This document shows, piece by piece, positions 16,407 to 25,077 of a DNA stretch of 64,000 nucleotides. Made by a program: the position numbers and the translations under genes. Numbering within the stretch: position 1 is the first letter of the stretch; every line of letters begins with the position of its first letter. The notes under the pieces were generated by a model that was not told the DNA's origin, did not search any database, and saw only the letters and a program-made list of their open reading frames with translations. Origin of the DNA: Candidatus Protoclostridium gallicola (GTDB lineage Bacteria > Bacillota > Clostridia > Christensenellales > Pumilibacteraceae); contig CAJFLE010000001.1 of NCBI GenBank assembly GCA_904387375.1, positions 62,001 to 126,000 of the forward strand. Direction: 5' to 3'.

Positions 16407-17111
16407 ATGAGACTGGCAATTGTGGAGGATGATAAAAGCGCGGCCGACGAGCTGCGCGCTTTGCTGCGCGGGTACGAAAAGGAGCACGGCGGCAGCTATG
16501 CCGTCGACGTGTTTGCGGACGCGGTGACGTTTCTGACCGCATACCGTCCCGATTACGACGTCGTGTTTCTCGACATAGAAATGCCCATGATGGACGGCCT
16601 TACCGCCGCCGAAAAACTGCGCGAAATCGACCCGTACGTCATTCTCGTATTCGTGACCAATATGCGGCAGTACGCCATAAACGGCTATGCCGTGAACGCT
16701 CTCGATTTCATTGTCAAGCCCGTGAGCAAATTCGATTTCGACCGACTTATGAACAAAGTGCGCCGCGCGCTTGCCGCAGGCGAGGACAAAGACGTGACGA
16801 TAACGAGCGCTGGAATGATACGCCGCATTCCGTCGTCGCGCATAAAATACGTGGAAATCTACCGCCATAAACTGACTTTCCATACCGAAGACGGCGACAT
16901 AGAATCGTGGGGCAGTCTTGCCGATGTGGAAACGCAGGTGCCCGCGGACTCATTCGCAAAGTGCAACAACTGTTTCCTCGTCAATCTCAAATACGTGGAC
17001 GGCGTGGAAAAGGAAGAAGTAATAATAGGCGGCGACAGACTGCGCATATCCCATCTGCGCCGCAAGGATTTCGTCGCGGCGCTGACGCGCTGGCTGGGGC
17101 GGAGGAAATAA
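16407..17111 (+). CDS. LytTR-family response regulator
   Basis: Two-component regulator of 234 residues. The receiver domain (residues 1-120) has the acidic pocket VEDD, the phosphorylatable Asp56 in FLDIEMPMMDG and the conserved lysine in FIVKPVSKFD. The C-terminal LytTR DNA-binding domain (about 130-230) has YVEIYRHKLTFHT and FAKCNNCFLVNLKYV. ATG 16407 was preferred over GTG 16398 because GAGGTGG then has proper spacing. It lies three bases before the histidine kinase, so the two form an AgrA/AgrC-like pair. No inducing-peptide gene is seen nearby. Confidence 0.92.
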   Translation: MRLAIVEDDKSAADELRALLRGYEKEHGGSYAVDVFADAVTFLTAYRPDYDVVFLDIEMPMMDGLTAAEKLREIDPYVILVFVTNMRQYAINGYAVNALDFIVKPVSKFDFDRLMNKVRRALAAGEDKDVTITSAGMIRRIPSSRIKYVEIYRHKLTFHTEDGDIESWGSLADVETQVPADSFAKCNNCFLVNLKYVDGVEKEEVIIGGDRLRISHLRRKDFVAALTRWLGRRK

Positions 17112-17114
17112 ACC

Positions 17115-20100
17115 GTGTTTGCATTCTCCTCGCCTCTTTTTTGGTATAAACTCGTTTTTGCAGCCGAACTGATGATCGCGGAGGCGTTTTCGACGTATAC
17201 GCTCGCGCGCCGTTCGCATTTCGCACTGCGCGTCATCGTCGGCGGCGCAGCCGTTTTCGTCATAGCCTTTCTGTATCCGGTGTACTTCGGCAGCGGGCTG
17301 TTCAACGCGATATATGTATCGGCGATGTTTCTTGCGCTGTTCGCAGTCACGCTCGGCGCACTTAAATTCTGTTATGACGAAAAGTTCATTACACTGCTGT
17401 TCTGCGGCGTGATTGCTTACACGACACAGCATATTTCGTATTCCACCTATAATTTTTTCATAAAAATAACCGGAATAGGTTCGTATAACGTGTATGCGGA
17501 ATCCGTCGTCGAACGCATAGATGCTTTTTCGGTTATATCTTATTTCGGCGTGTACGGCGTGATCTATTGGTTTATATGGGCATTCGTCGAACATAAAGTG
17601 CGGGAGCAGGAAAAACTCAAAGTGGATATTCTGCTGCTTTTATGCTTTGCCGGCATTCTGGCTGTGGATATAGTTCTTAATTCTTTCGTCACATACATGA
17701 TAGGCGATTCGTCCGATATCGTAACGGTCATCGTGTATTTGTACAGCTTTCTGTCATGCTCGTTCGCACTCGGAATGCTGTATTCCGTTCTGGGTAAGCA
17801 CCTTACTGAAAACGAACTTAAAACGGTGGAAAACCTGTGGCGGCAGGATAAGAAGACTTACGAACTGAACAAGGAAAATATAGAGCTTATCAACGTAAAG
17901 TGCCACGATCTGAAGCATCAGATACGCCGTCTGCGCGGCGGCGAGATAAGCAGAGAATATCTTGAAGAGCTGGAAAACGCCGTAAACATATACGACAATT
18001 CGGTGCGCACCGGCTCGGACGCGCTCGACCTGATCATGACCGAGAACAGCATATATATGACCAAGCACGGCATAAAGCTGTCCGCGATCGCCGACGGCAA
18101 AGCGCTCGGTTTCATGTCGGATGCCGACATATATTCGCTGTTCGGCAACGCGCTTCACAACGCTTTCGAAGCGCTGCTCAAAGTTCCGGACAAGGACAAG
18201 CGCGTCATATATTTCCGCGTGCGCACCGTGTCTCGCATGCTCGTCATACACGTCGAAAACTACTGCGGCGACGGCGTGACGTTCGATGACAGCGGCATTC
18301 CGGTTACGGACAAGGCGGAAAAAGGATATCACGGTTACGGTATGCGCAGTATGCGGCTCATTGCCGAAAAGTATGGCGGCACTCTGACCGCGGCGGTGGA
18401 AGACGGAATGTTTGAATTGGACATAATCGTTCCTCTGCCGACCGATGAGGAACGAAAAAAGTCATATGAGGTAAGACCTCTTCCAATCGGGGAGGCGACG
18501 TGCTATCATTCTCACGACGGCGGGAACGGCCATGTTCCGCCGAATAAATCAAAAGGAGAAATGATAGCAATGGCAAAAGACAAGCTCAAAATGAGCAACA
18601 TACGGTTCATGGCGATAATTATACCGATCCTTTTTATTTTACTTGCTTTGGTTTTGGCCGTAACGATCGTTATGAACTACTTTGCGCAGACTATGGATGC
18701 GTATCTGGGACGCGGTCAGCGATATGTCACTAACATAGAAAGCGCTGCCGGATGGGACACTGAATATTATACCCGTCAGTACGAAAAAAGCGAAGATGCT
18801 CGAAATGCAGCGGCAAAAGTCTCAGAAAAGATATCCGATGAAGGAATTGTGCTGTTAAAAAATGACGGCTGCCTGCCTCTGTCAAAAAGTGAAATCGTTA
18901 CGCCTATGGGGTATAGATATCTTGATCCGATATACGGAGGAACCGGTTCCGGAAACGTAAACGATACCGAAGACTATGTGATGACTCCGGAAGAAGGTTT
19001 AAGTATTTTTTCCGATGTCAACAATGTCGTAGCTGAGGCTATGTCGGCTACTGACGTGAAAGCGGCGAACCCCTTGTCCGGAGCAGAAGGAGGTTCTGAC
19101 AATTACAGCGGCGCACGTACTTCGGTGCCCGAATACGACGCCGATGTATATCAAAACGTCGCTGACAGCATGAAAAATACCGTCGGGCTGATATATATCG
19201 GAAGAGTGGGCGGCGAAGGCGGCGATCTGTGTGCGGAAGAATACGACGACGGAACAGTGCACGAACTTGCACTGACTCAACGCGAAAAGGACATGATTGC
19301 CGTTGCGAAAGAAAACTGCAAGGAAATCGTCGTAGTGCTCGATACTTCCAATGCCATGCAAATAGGCGAGCTCGCCGATGACGATGCGATAGGCGCCATC
19401 GTAGAGATAGGCGGACCGGGATGCAGCGGTTTCGGTTCCCTCGGACGTATTCTTACGGGAGAAGTAAACCCATCCGGTAAGCTTGTCGATACTTGGGCCG
19501 CGGATTTTACAAAAGATCCGACATACGCAAATTTCGATAAGTCTATTGCGAATAATGTTTCAGACGGCAGAATGAACTATACTAACGCAATTCACACATA
19601 TAAGACGCCCGACGGCGTGACGATGAATTACAATATTCCGTTCCGCGAGTATGAAGAGGGTGTGTATATGGGGTACAGATATTATGAAACTGCCGCCGCG
19701 CTCGGGTATTTTACGTCGGATAACATGCCCGAAGGAGTGACGGATCCGTATTACAACCGTGACAACGGCGTAGTATATCCGTTCGGATACGGGCTGAGCT
19801 ATACAACTTTCAAACAAACAATTACCGAATTTTCCGCTTCTCTCAGTGAAAATAAAGTGACGGTTACCGTGGAAGTTGAAAATACGGGAAATGTTGACGG
19901 ACGCGATGTCGTTCAAATTTATTACAGCGCGCCTTATACAACGTTTGACGAGCAATATGCCATCGAAAAACCCGTAGCGGTGCTCGGCGCTTACGCAAAA
20001 ACCGGAATAATCAAAGCCAAAGATAAGGCTGAAATCACTCTGACAATGAATATTGACGAAATGGCATCTTATTGCTACACTCGGGATAACGGAGATGGAA

Positions 20101-21731
20101 CCAAAGGTTGCTATGTTTTGGAAGATGGCGAGTATGTTGTATCTGCACGCGGCGATTCACACACCGTGCTGGACGAAAAGACTTTCAATATAAACGAAAC
20201 GATTTGGTACGACGGTGAAAATATAAGACCTTCGGAAATTGCCGCGCAATCCGCATTGGACGACAACGGCGAACCGCTCGGATATCCTGCTGCCGGAGCT
20301 GACTCCGAATTTATGGCTGCAACTAATAAGTACGAAAAAGCCAATTCTTATATGACGGACGATGCGATTTCCGAGGCTACTATCCTGTCGCGAGCGGATT
20401 GGAAGTATACTCAACCGACAGCGCCCGGCGATGCGGACAGAGTGGCTTCGGATATCGTGGTGGAGTGGATGACGTGGAATGCCGGTGCATTCGATTATCA
20501 AACGGACGAGGTACTCGGAAATATCGAAGGCAGTAAGATATACAAGTCGGAAAAGCCTGTATCCGGTGCTGAAAACGATCTGACCCTTTCCGATATGCGT
20601 GGTCTTGATTACTATGACGAGAACTGGGATTTACTTCTTGATCAGCTTGATTATGACGCCGTAGATGAATTTACCGGAGCTTTGTTTATGGGAGGATATA
20701 CAACAGGCGAGATAACAGCAATAGGCAAGCCCAAGACAGTGGATCGCGATGGGCCGCAGGGGCTTACTCAGTCCAGCAATGACGGTAGTAGCTGGCTCGG
20801 TAACGTTTGCGCATATCCGTCAGAGGTGGTTCTCGCACAGACATGGAATCCTGAACTTGCATATGAGTACGGATATTCGATAGGTCAGGAAGCACTGACG
20901 AACGGCACAAACGGCTGGTACGCTCCCGGGGTCAATATGCATCGTTCTCCGTTCTCAGGCAGAAATTTCGAGTACTTTTCCGAAGATCCGGTCGTGACCG
21001 GGATTATGGGTGCTCGCGTAATATCGGGTGCGGGAGATTGCGGAGTATATTGCACGTTCAAACATTTTGCACTCAACGATCAGGAAGCTCAGCGTCAGCC
21101 GGACAGGTCTTTCGATATCACAGTTTGGGCTACCGAACAGGCGATACGAGAAATATACCTCAAACCCGGGGAAATCATTGTTAAAAACGCGAGGAAAACA
21201 ATTAAATATATAGCCGACGATAACGGTACCGTCGCAACGAAGATAATGCGTGCAGCCGATGCCATAATGGCCGGCGACGCATCGCCCGGCGGGGAGTATA
21301 CCGCATATTCATATGATCTCCTCAACGGTATAATTCGCGGCGAATGGGGCTTCCAAGGATTTGTCATAACGGATATGCACGTGCCTTACGAGAACGAGTG
21401 CGATAAGCTTGTGAGAGCAGGTTGCGACGTACTTATGACGATGTCTTATCTCAGCAAATATACCGTATCGGATACCGAATCCGCAACCGGACAGTGGGCG
21501 TTACGCAATGCGGTAAAGAACGTTTGCTATACGGTGGTTAACTCCAATGCAATGCAGGGTGCTGCGCCGGGCGCAATAATAACTTACGGTATGTCGCCTT
21601 GGGCTATTTGTCTCATGATCGGCGACATCGTCGTCGGTCTACTCATCGTGGGCGGCGTGGTATGGATCGTGCTTCGTCTGCTGGACGAGAAGAAGCATCC
21701 CGAAAAATACAAACATAAAGAAAAGGTATAA
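17115..21731 (+). CDS. GHKL histidine kinase fused in frame to a GH3 glycosidase
   Basis: One uninterrupted frame of 1,538 residues. Residues 1-460 are an AgrC/ComD-type sensor kinase: about six membrane helices, the histidine box CHDLKHQ with H264 as likely phosphoacceptor, an N-box FGNALHNAFEA and a G-box GYHGYGMRSM. After a polar linker of about 30 residues with no kinase-family character, residues from 486 form a membrane-anchored GH3 enzyme. There is no stop codon between the modules, yet AAAAGGAG lies just before the second module. The GH3 part may therefore also, or only, be made separately. The GH3 DNA is visibly less GC-rich than the kinase and neighbours, which suggests acquisition. 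The kinase pairs with the regulator at 16407-17111. Confidence 0.75.
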   Translation: MFAFSSPLFWYKLVFAAELMIAEAFSTYTLARRSHFALRVIVGGAAVFVIAFLYPVYFGSGLFNAIYVSAMFLALFAVTLGALKFCYDEKFITLLFCGVIAYTTQHISYSTYNFFIKITGIGSYNVYAESVVERIDAFSVISYFGVYGVIYWFIWAFVEHKVREQEKLKVDILLLLCFAGILAVDIVLNSFVTYMIGDSSDIVTVIVYLYSFLSCSFALGMLYSVLGKHLTENELKTVENLWRQDKKTYELNKENIELINVKCHDLKHQIRRLRGGEISREYLEELENAVNIYDNSVRTGSDALDLIMTENSIYMTKHGIKLSAIADGKALGFMSDADIYSLFGNALHNAFEALLKVPDKDKRVIYFRVRTVSRMLVIHVENYCGDGVTFDDSGIPVTDKAEKGYHGYGMRSMRLIAEKYGGTLTAAVEDGMFELDIIVPLPTDEERKKSYEVRPLPIGEATCYHSHDGGNGHVPPNKSKGEMIAMAKDKLKMSNIRFMAIIIPILFILLALVLAVTIVMNYFAQTMDAYLGRGQRYVTNIESAAGWDTEYYTRQYEKSEDARNAAAKVSEKISDEGIVLLKNDGCLPLSKSEIVTPMGYRYLDPIYGGTGSGNVNDTEDYVMTPEEGLSIFSDVNNVVAEAMSATDVKAANPLSGAEGGSDNYSGARTSVPEYDADVYQNVADSMKNTVGLIYIGRVGGEGGDLCAEEYDDGTVHELALTQREKDMIAVAKENCKEIVVVLDTSNAMQIGELADDDAIGAIVEIGGPGCSGFGSLGRILTGEVNPSGKLVDTWAADFTKDPTYANFDKSIANNVSDGRMNYTNAIHTYKTPDGVTMNYNIPFREYEEGVYMGYRYYETAAALGYFTSDNMPEGVTDPYYNRDNGVVYPFGYGLSYTTFKQTITEFSASLSENKVTVTVEVENTGNVDGRDVVQIYYSAPYTTFDEQYAIEKPVAVLGAYAKTGIIKAKDKAEITLTMNIDEMASYCYTRDNGDGTKGCYVLEDGEYVVSARGDSHTVLDEKTFNINETIWYDGENIRPSEIAAQSALDDNGEPLGYPAAGADSEFMAATNKYEKANSYMTDDAISEATILSRADWKYTQPTAPGDADRVASDIVVEWMTWNAGAFDYQTDEVLGNIEGSKIYKSEKPVSGAENDLTLSDMRGLDYYDENWDLLLDQLDYDAVDEFTGALFMGGYTTGEITAIGKPKTVDRDGPQGLTQSSNDGSSWLGNVCAYPSEVVLAQTWNPELAYEYGYSIGQEALTNGTNGWYAPGVNMHRSPFSGRNFEYFSEDPVVTGIMGARVISGAGDCGVYCTFKHFALNDQEAQRQPDRSFDITVWATEQAIREIYLKPGEIIVKNARKTIKYIADDNGTVATKIMRAADAIMAGDASPGGEYTAYSYDLLNGIIRGEWGFQGFVITDMHVPYENECDKLVRAGCDVLMTMSYLSKYTVSDTESATGQWALRNAVKNVCYTVVNSNAMQGAAPGAIITYGMSPWAICLMIGDIVVGLLIVGGVVWIVLRLLDEKKHPEKYKHKEKV
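18553..21731 (+). other. GH3 beta-glucosidase-like module with its own ribosome-binding site
   Basis: AAGGAG (18553-18558) precedes in-frame ATGs at 18561 and 18570. From the second, 1,053 residues follow. An N-terminal membrane helix is followed by the alpha/beta sandwich (ISDEGIVLLKNDGCLPL), the PFGYGLSYTTF segment, a fibronectin-III-like domain and only then the TIM barrel (DRDGPQGLTQ, NFEYFSEDPVVTG, FKHFALNDQEAQ). The likely nucleophile is the Asp in GFVITDMH (D1420 of the fused frame). This is the permuted domain order known for some GH3 enzymes of rumen clostridia. A second membrane helix and a basic tail close the protein. It probably hydrolyses beta-linked glucosides at the cell surface; the substrate is not predictable. 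Confidence 0.82.
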
Positions 21732-21747
21732 GCCGAACGCATCGGCA

Positions 21748-21782
21748 GAACTCCGCTCCGCACAGGGGCGGGGTTCTTTTTT
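21748..21782 (+). terminator. Terminator after the kinase-GH3 gene
   Basis: A 12-bp stem with two G-U pairs (21748-21759 with 21765-21776), followed by six T residues. Confidence 0.82.
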
Positions 21783-21830
21783 GCCGACAAATATTCTCCG
21801 GCGTTTTTATAAAAACCGCCGTATTAACGC

Positions 21831-21859
21831 TTGCTTTCGCACGCTCCTTATGATATAAT
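21831..21859 (+). promoter_or_regulatory. Promoter of the marR-adh-aldh operon
   Basis: TTGCTT (21831-21836), a 17-base spacer and TATAAT (21854-21859). The predicted start near 21866 falls inside the adjacent palindrome. Confidence 0.82.
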
Positions 21860-21860
21860 G

Positions 21861-21886
21861 CTACTTGTTGTAATTACAACAAGTAG
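21861..21886. promoter_or_regulatory. Perfect 26-base palindromic operator, probably for the MarR regulator
   Basis: The half CTACTTGTTGTAA is followed directly by its exact reverse complement. It starts one base after the -10 box and covers the predicted +1, so a bound repressor would block transcription. The length and position fit autoregulation by the MarR protein encoded seven bases downstream. Confidence 0.85.
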
Positions 21887-21892
21887 GTTGCA

Positions 21893-22354
21893 ATGGACGA
21901 AAGATTCGAAACGTTTACGGTGCTCATAGCGGATATCGCGCGGAGCATCTATAAAATCAAGACGGCGGAAATGTCGGAGTTCGATCTCAAAGGCTCGCAC
22001 GTGTCCTGCCTTTACTATCTCTTCACGAAAGGGGAGCTGACGGCGAAAGAGCTGTGCGGCCTGTGCGGCGAGGACAAGGCGAACATTTCGCGGTCGCTCG
22101 CTTTTCTCGAAGAGGGCGGATACCTGACATGCGTTACGCCGGCGGCAAAGCGCTACCACAGTCCCATGCGGCTGATCGAAAAGGGACGTGAAGTCGGCAG
22201 GCGCATAGCCGAAAAGGTGGACAGGATTCTTGCCCTCGCCGGCGAGGGAATGAGCGAGGAGGACAGGGCTGTCATGTACCGCTGCCTGGCGCTCGTCGGA
22301 AGCAACCTGCAGAAAATCTGCGGCGGCTATGCCGCGAAAAGCGAGGACGACTGA
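21893..22354 (+). CDS. MarR-family transcriptional regulator
   Basis: A 153-residue winged-helix regulator. The helix-turn-helix region is about residues 50-85 (ELTAKELCGLCGEDKANISRS), followed by the wing (LEEGGYLTCVTPAAKRYH) and long dimerisation helices at both ends. A cysteine-containing CLYYLF and CGLCGED could make it redox- or electrophile-sensitive, which would fit the aldehyde-metabolising neighbours; this is inference. A 26-base perfect palindrome directly upstream is its likely operator. The alcohol dehydrogenase gene follows after three bases. Confidence 0.9.
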   Translation: MDERFETFTVLIADIARSIYKIKTAEMSEFDLKGSHVSCLYYLFTKGELTAKELCGLCGEDKANISRSLAFLEEGGYLTCVTPAAKRYHSPMRLIEKGREVGRRIAEKVDRILALAGEGMSEEDRAVMYRCLALVGSNLQKICGGYAAKSEDD

Positions 22355-22357
22355 TTT

Positions 22358-23566
22358 ATGAACATAGCGAAGAGAGCGTTTTGCAGGACGTTCCAGACGG
22401 TGTTTCATCTTGCGCTGCCCTTCCTACCGTACCGCGAGCCGAAAATACTCGGCGGCGTGGACGAAGTGCCCGGAGTGCTGAAAGAAAAGGGAATAGAATC
22501 CGTGCTGCTGGTCACCGACGCAGGTCTGCGCGGCGCGGGCATCACCCTGCCTCTCGAGCAGCTTCTCGCCGAAAACGGCATAGCGTGCGCGGTATACGAC
22601 GGCACGCGCGCCAATCCCACGTCGGACAACGTCGAGCAGGCGCGGGAGCTGTATATAAAGAATGACTGCAAGGCGCTCATAGCCTTCGGCGGCGGCTCGT
22701 CGATGGACTGCGCCAAAGCAGTCGGCGCGCGCATAGCGTACCCCAAAAAACCGCTCGGCAGACTCAAAGGCACGCTGCGCGTACTCCGCCGCATACCCCT
22801 GCTCATAGCGGTGCCGACCACCGCGGGCACGGGCAGCGAAACGACGCTCGCCGCGGTCATCACCGACAGCGCCGCGAAGCACAAGTATACGATGAACGAT
22901 TTCACGCTCATTCCGCGCTATGCGGTGCTCGACCCGACGGTGACGTACACGCTGCCGCCGCACCTGACCGCGACGACGGGCATGGACGCGCTGACGCATG
23001 CGGTCGAGGCGTATATCGGCCGCTCGACGAGCAGGGAAACGCGCGCCAAAGCGCTGGAAGCCACGTCGCTCATCTTCGGCAATATAGAAAAGGCGTACGC
23101 CGACGGCCGCGACCGCGAAGCCCGCGCGAATATGCTCAGAGCCGCATACCTTGCCGGCATCGCGTTCTCGAAATCGTATGTCGGATATATCCACGCCGTG
23201 GCGCATTCGCTGGGCGGGCAGTACAACACGCCGCACGGCCTTGCCAATTCCGTGCTAATGCCCATAGTGCTCGAAGCGTACGGCAGGGCCGCGTACAAGA
23301 AACTGCACCGGCTGGGCGTGGCCGCAGGCGTGGCGGCCGGAACCGATTCGCATGCGGAAGGCGCGGCAAAGTTCATTGCCGCTATCAGGGGCATGAACGC
23401 CCGCATGGGCATACCCTCGAAACTCGGAGGAATAATAAAAGAGGATATACCCACAATGGCGAAGCACGCGGACAGGGAGGCCAACCCGCTTTATCCCGTG
23501 CCCGTGCTCATGAACGCGAAAGAGCTCGAAAAATTCTATTACGCAGTATCGGAGGATCTGTCATGA
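22358..23566 (+). CDS. Iron-containing alcohol dehydrogenase
   Basis: NAD(P)-dependent group III alcohol dehydrogenase of 402 residues. Signatures are the nucleotide-binding GGGSSMDCAKAVGA, PTTAGTGSETT, and the metal-site segments DALTHAVEAY, GYIHAVAHSLGG and NTPHGLAN. An N-terminal hydrophobic stretch before residue 25 is common in this subgroup. It overlaps the aldehyde dehydrogenase gene by four bases (ATGA). Together the two could reduce or oxidise the same aldehyde. The substrate is not predictable. Confidence 0.93.
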   Translation: MNIAKRAFCRTFQTVFHLALPFLPYREPKILGGVDEVPGVLKEKGIESVLLVTDAGLRGAGITLPLEQLLAENGIACAVYDGTRANPTSDNVEQARELYIKNDCKALIAFGGGSSMDCAKAVGARIAYPKKPLGRLKGTLRVLRRIPLLIAVPTTAGTGSETTLAAVITDSAAKHKYTMNDFTLIPRYAVLDPTVTYTLPPHLTATTGMDALTHAVEAYIGRSTSRETRAKALEATSLIFGNIEKAYADGRDREARANMLRAAYLAGIAFSKSYVGYIHAVAHSLGGQYNTPHGLANSVLMPIVLEAYGRAAYKKLHRLGVAAGVAAGTDSHAEGAAKFIAAIRGMNARMGIPSKLGGIIKEDIPTMAKHADREANPLYPVPVLMNAKELEKFYYAVSEDLS

Positions 23567-24948
23567 CCATCGAAAAAATAGACGAAGTAATCGAAAGCCA
23601 GCGCACGTATTTTGCGAGCGGCGCGACGCTGCCCGTAAAAAACCGTGTCGCCGCACTGAAAAAACTGCACACCGCAGTCGCGAAGCACGAGCGCGAGATT
23701 GCCGACGCCCTTGCCGCCGATCTCGGCAAAAGCGCGTACGAAAGCTATATGTGCGAAACCGGCCTTGTCCTCGCCGAGCTTACGTATATGATAAAACATA
23801 CGAAGAAGTTCGCCGCCGACCGCCGCGTTCCGACGCCCATGTCGCAGTTCGCCTCGAAGAGTTATATCAAGCCTTCGCCGTACGGCAACGTCCTCGTCAT
23901 GAGCCCGTGGAACTATCCGCTGCTGCTCACGCTCGACCCGGTCACCGACGCTATCGCCGCGGGCAACACGGTCATAGTCAAGCCGAGCGCCTATTCTCCG
24001 GCGACGAGCGCGGTCATCGATAAAATCATATCCGAGTGCTTCGCGCCCGAATACGTCGCGGTTATCACGGGCGGCAGAAAGGAAAACGCCGCGCTGCTGG
24101 ACAAAAAATTCGATATGATCTTTTTCACCGGCAGCCAGAACGTGGGCAGAGAAGTGCTCCGCCACGCCGCGGAATACCTGACCCCGGCGGTGCTCGAACT
24201 GGGCGGGAAGAGCCCGTGCATAGTGGATTCGTCCGCTAAGATCGGCCTTGCCGCGAAAAGAATCGTGTTCGGCAAATTCCTCAACTGCGGCCAGACCTGC
24301 GTCGCGCCCGATTATATCCTTTGCGACCGCGCCGTAAAAGACGAACTTGTGCGCGCGATCGCCGCGCAGATAAAGGCGCAGTTCGGCGACGACCCGCTCG
24401 CAAACCCCGACTACGGCAAGATAATCAACGAAAAGCACTTTGCACGCATTTCCGGACTCATAGACCCCGCGAAGATCGCGGCGGGCGGCAGGACGGACGC
24501 GCAGACGCTGAAAATCGAGCCGACCGTGCTGGACAACGTGACGTGGGACGACGCGGTCATGCAGGAAGAGATCTTCGGCCCCGTGCTGCCCGTGCTCACT
24601 TACGGGGACTTCGGCGAAATTTTCGGCCTGCTCGCGCCTAAGCAGAAGCCCCTCGCGCTCTATATTTTTTCCGAAGACAGCGAGCACATCCGCGCGGTTA
24701 CCGAACGCTGCCGTTACGGCGGCGGCTGTGTGAACGACACCGTTATTCACCTCGCAACAAGCGAACTCGGCTTCGGCGGCGTGGGCGAGAGCGGTATGGG
24801 CGCGTACCACGGCAAAACCGGCTTCGACGCGTTCTCTCATGACAAAAGCATTCTCGACAAAAAGACGTGGATAGATATGCCGATGCGCTACCAGCCATAC
24901 AAGCGCGGCGGCTTCTACGAAAAAATGATTAGAAAATTCCTGAAATAA
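23563..24948 (+). CDS. Aldehyde dehydrogenase (class 3-like)
   Basis: NAD(P)-dependent aldehyde dehydrogenase of 461 residues. It has the oxyanion region SPWNYPLLL, KPSAYSP, the catalytic glutamate in LELGGKSP (E212) and the catalytic cysteine in NCGQTC (C246). Its short length and C-terminal helical tail (YEKMIRKFLK) resemble class 3 fatty-aldehyde enzymes such as YwdH. GGAGG precedes the ATG, and translation is coupled to the alcohol dehydrogenase gene. A terminator follows. The likely role is detoxification of aldehydes under MarR control. Confidence 0.94.
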   Translation: MTIEKIDEVIESQRTYFASGATLPVKNRVAALKKLHTAVAKHEREIADALAADLGKSAYESYMCETGLVLAELTYMIKHTKKFAADRRVPTPMSQFASKSYIKPSPYGNVLVMSPWNYPLLLTLDPVTDAIAAGNTVIVKPSAYSPATSAVIDKIISECFAPEYVAVITGGRKENAALLDKKFDMIFFTGSQNVGREVLRHAAEYLTPAVLELGGKSPCIVDSSAKIGLAAKRIVFGKFLNCGQTCVAPDYILCDRAVKDELVRAIAAQIKAQFGDDPLANPDYGKIINEKHFARISGLIDPAKIAAGGRTDAQTLKIEPTVLDNVTWDDAVMQEEIFGPVLPVLTYGDFGEIFGLLAPKQKPLALYIFSEDSEHIRAVTERCRYGGGCVNDTVIHLATSELGFGGVGESGMGAYHGKTGFDAFSHDKSILDKKTWIDMPMRYQPYKRGGFYEKMIRKFLK

Positions 24949-24955
24949 AACCGCA

Positions 24956-24990
24956 CCCCGCAAAACCTTGTCGTTTTGCGGGGTATTTTG
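24956..24990 (+). terminator. Terminator after the aldehyde dehydrogenase gene
   Basis: A perfect 11-bp stem CCCCGCAAAAC/GTTTTGCGGGG with a six-base loop, then TATTTTG. Confidence 0.88.
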
Positions 24991-24999
24991 TATACGTAC

Positions 25000-25028
25000 T
25001 TGACGCCGGCGCTCCGATGTGCTATACT
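25000..25028 (+). promoter_or_regulatory. Promoter of the first DUF4143 ATPase
   Basis: TTGACG (25000-25005), a 17-base spacer and TATACT (25023-25028). The predicted start near 25035 gives a leader of about 43 bases. Confidence 0.8.
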
Positions 25029-25077
25029 TATTACGGAAAAAGGTAAAAAATTCATTTTTTTCGTAATAGGAGGCTTT

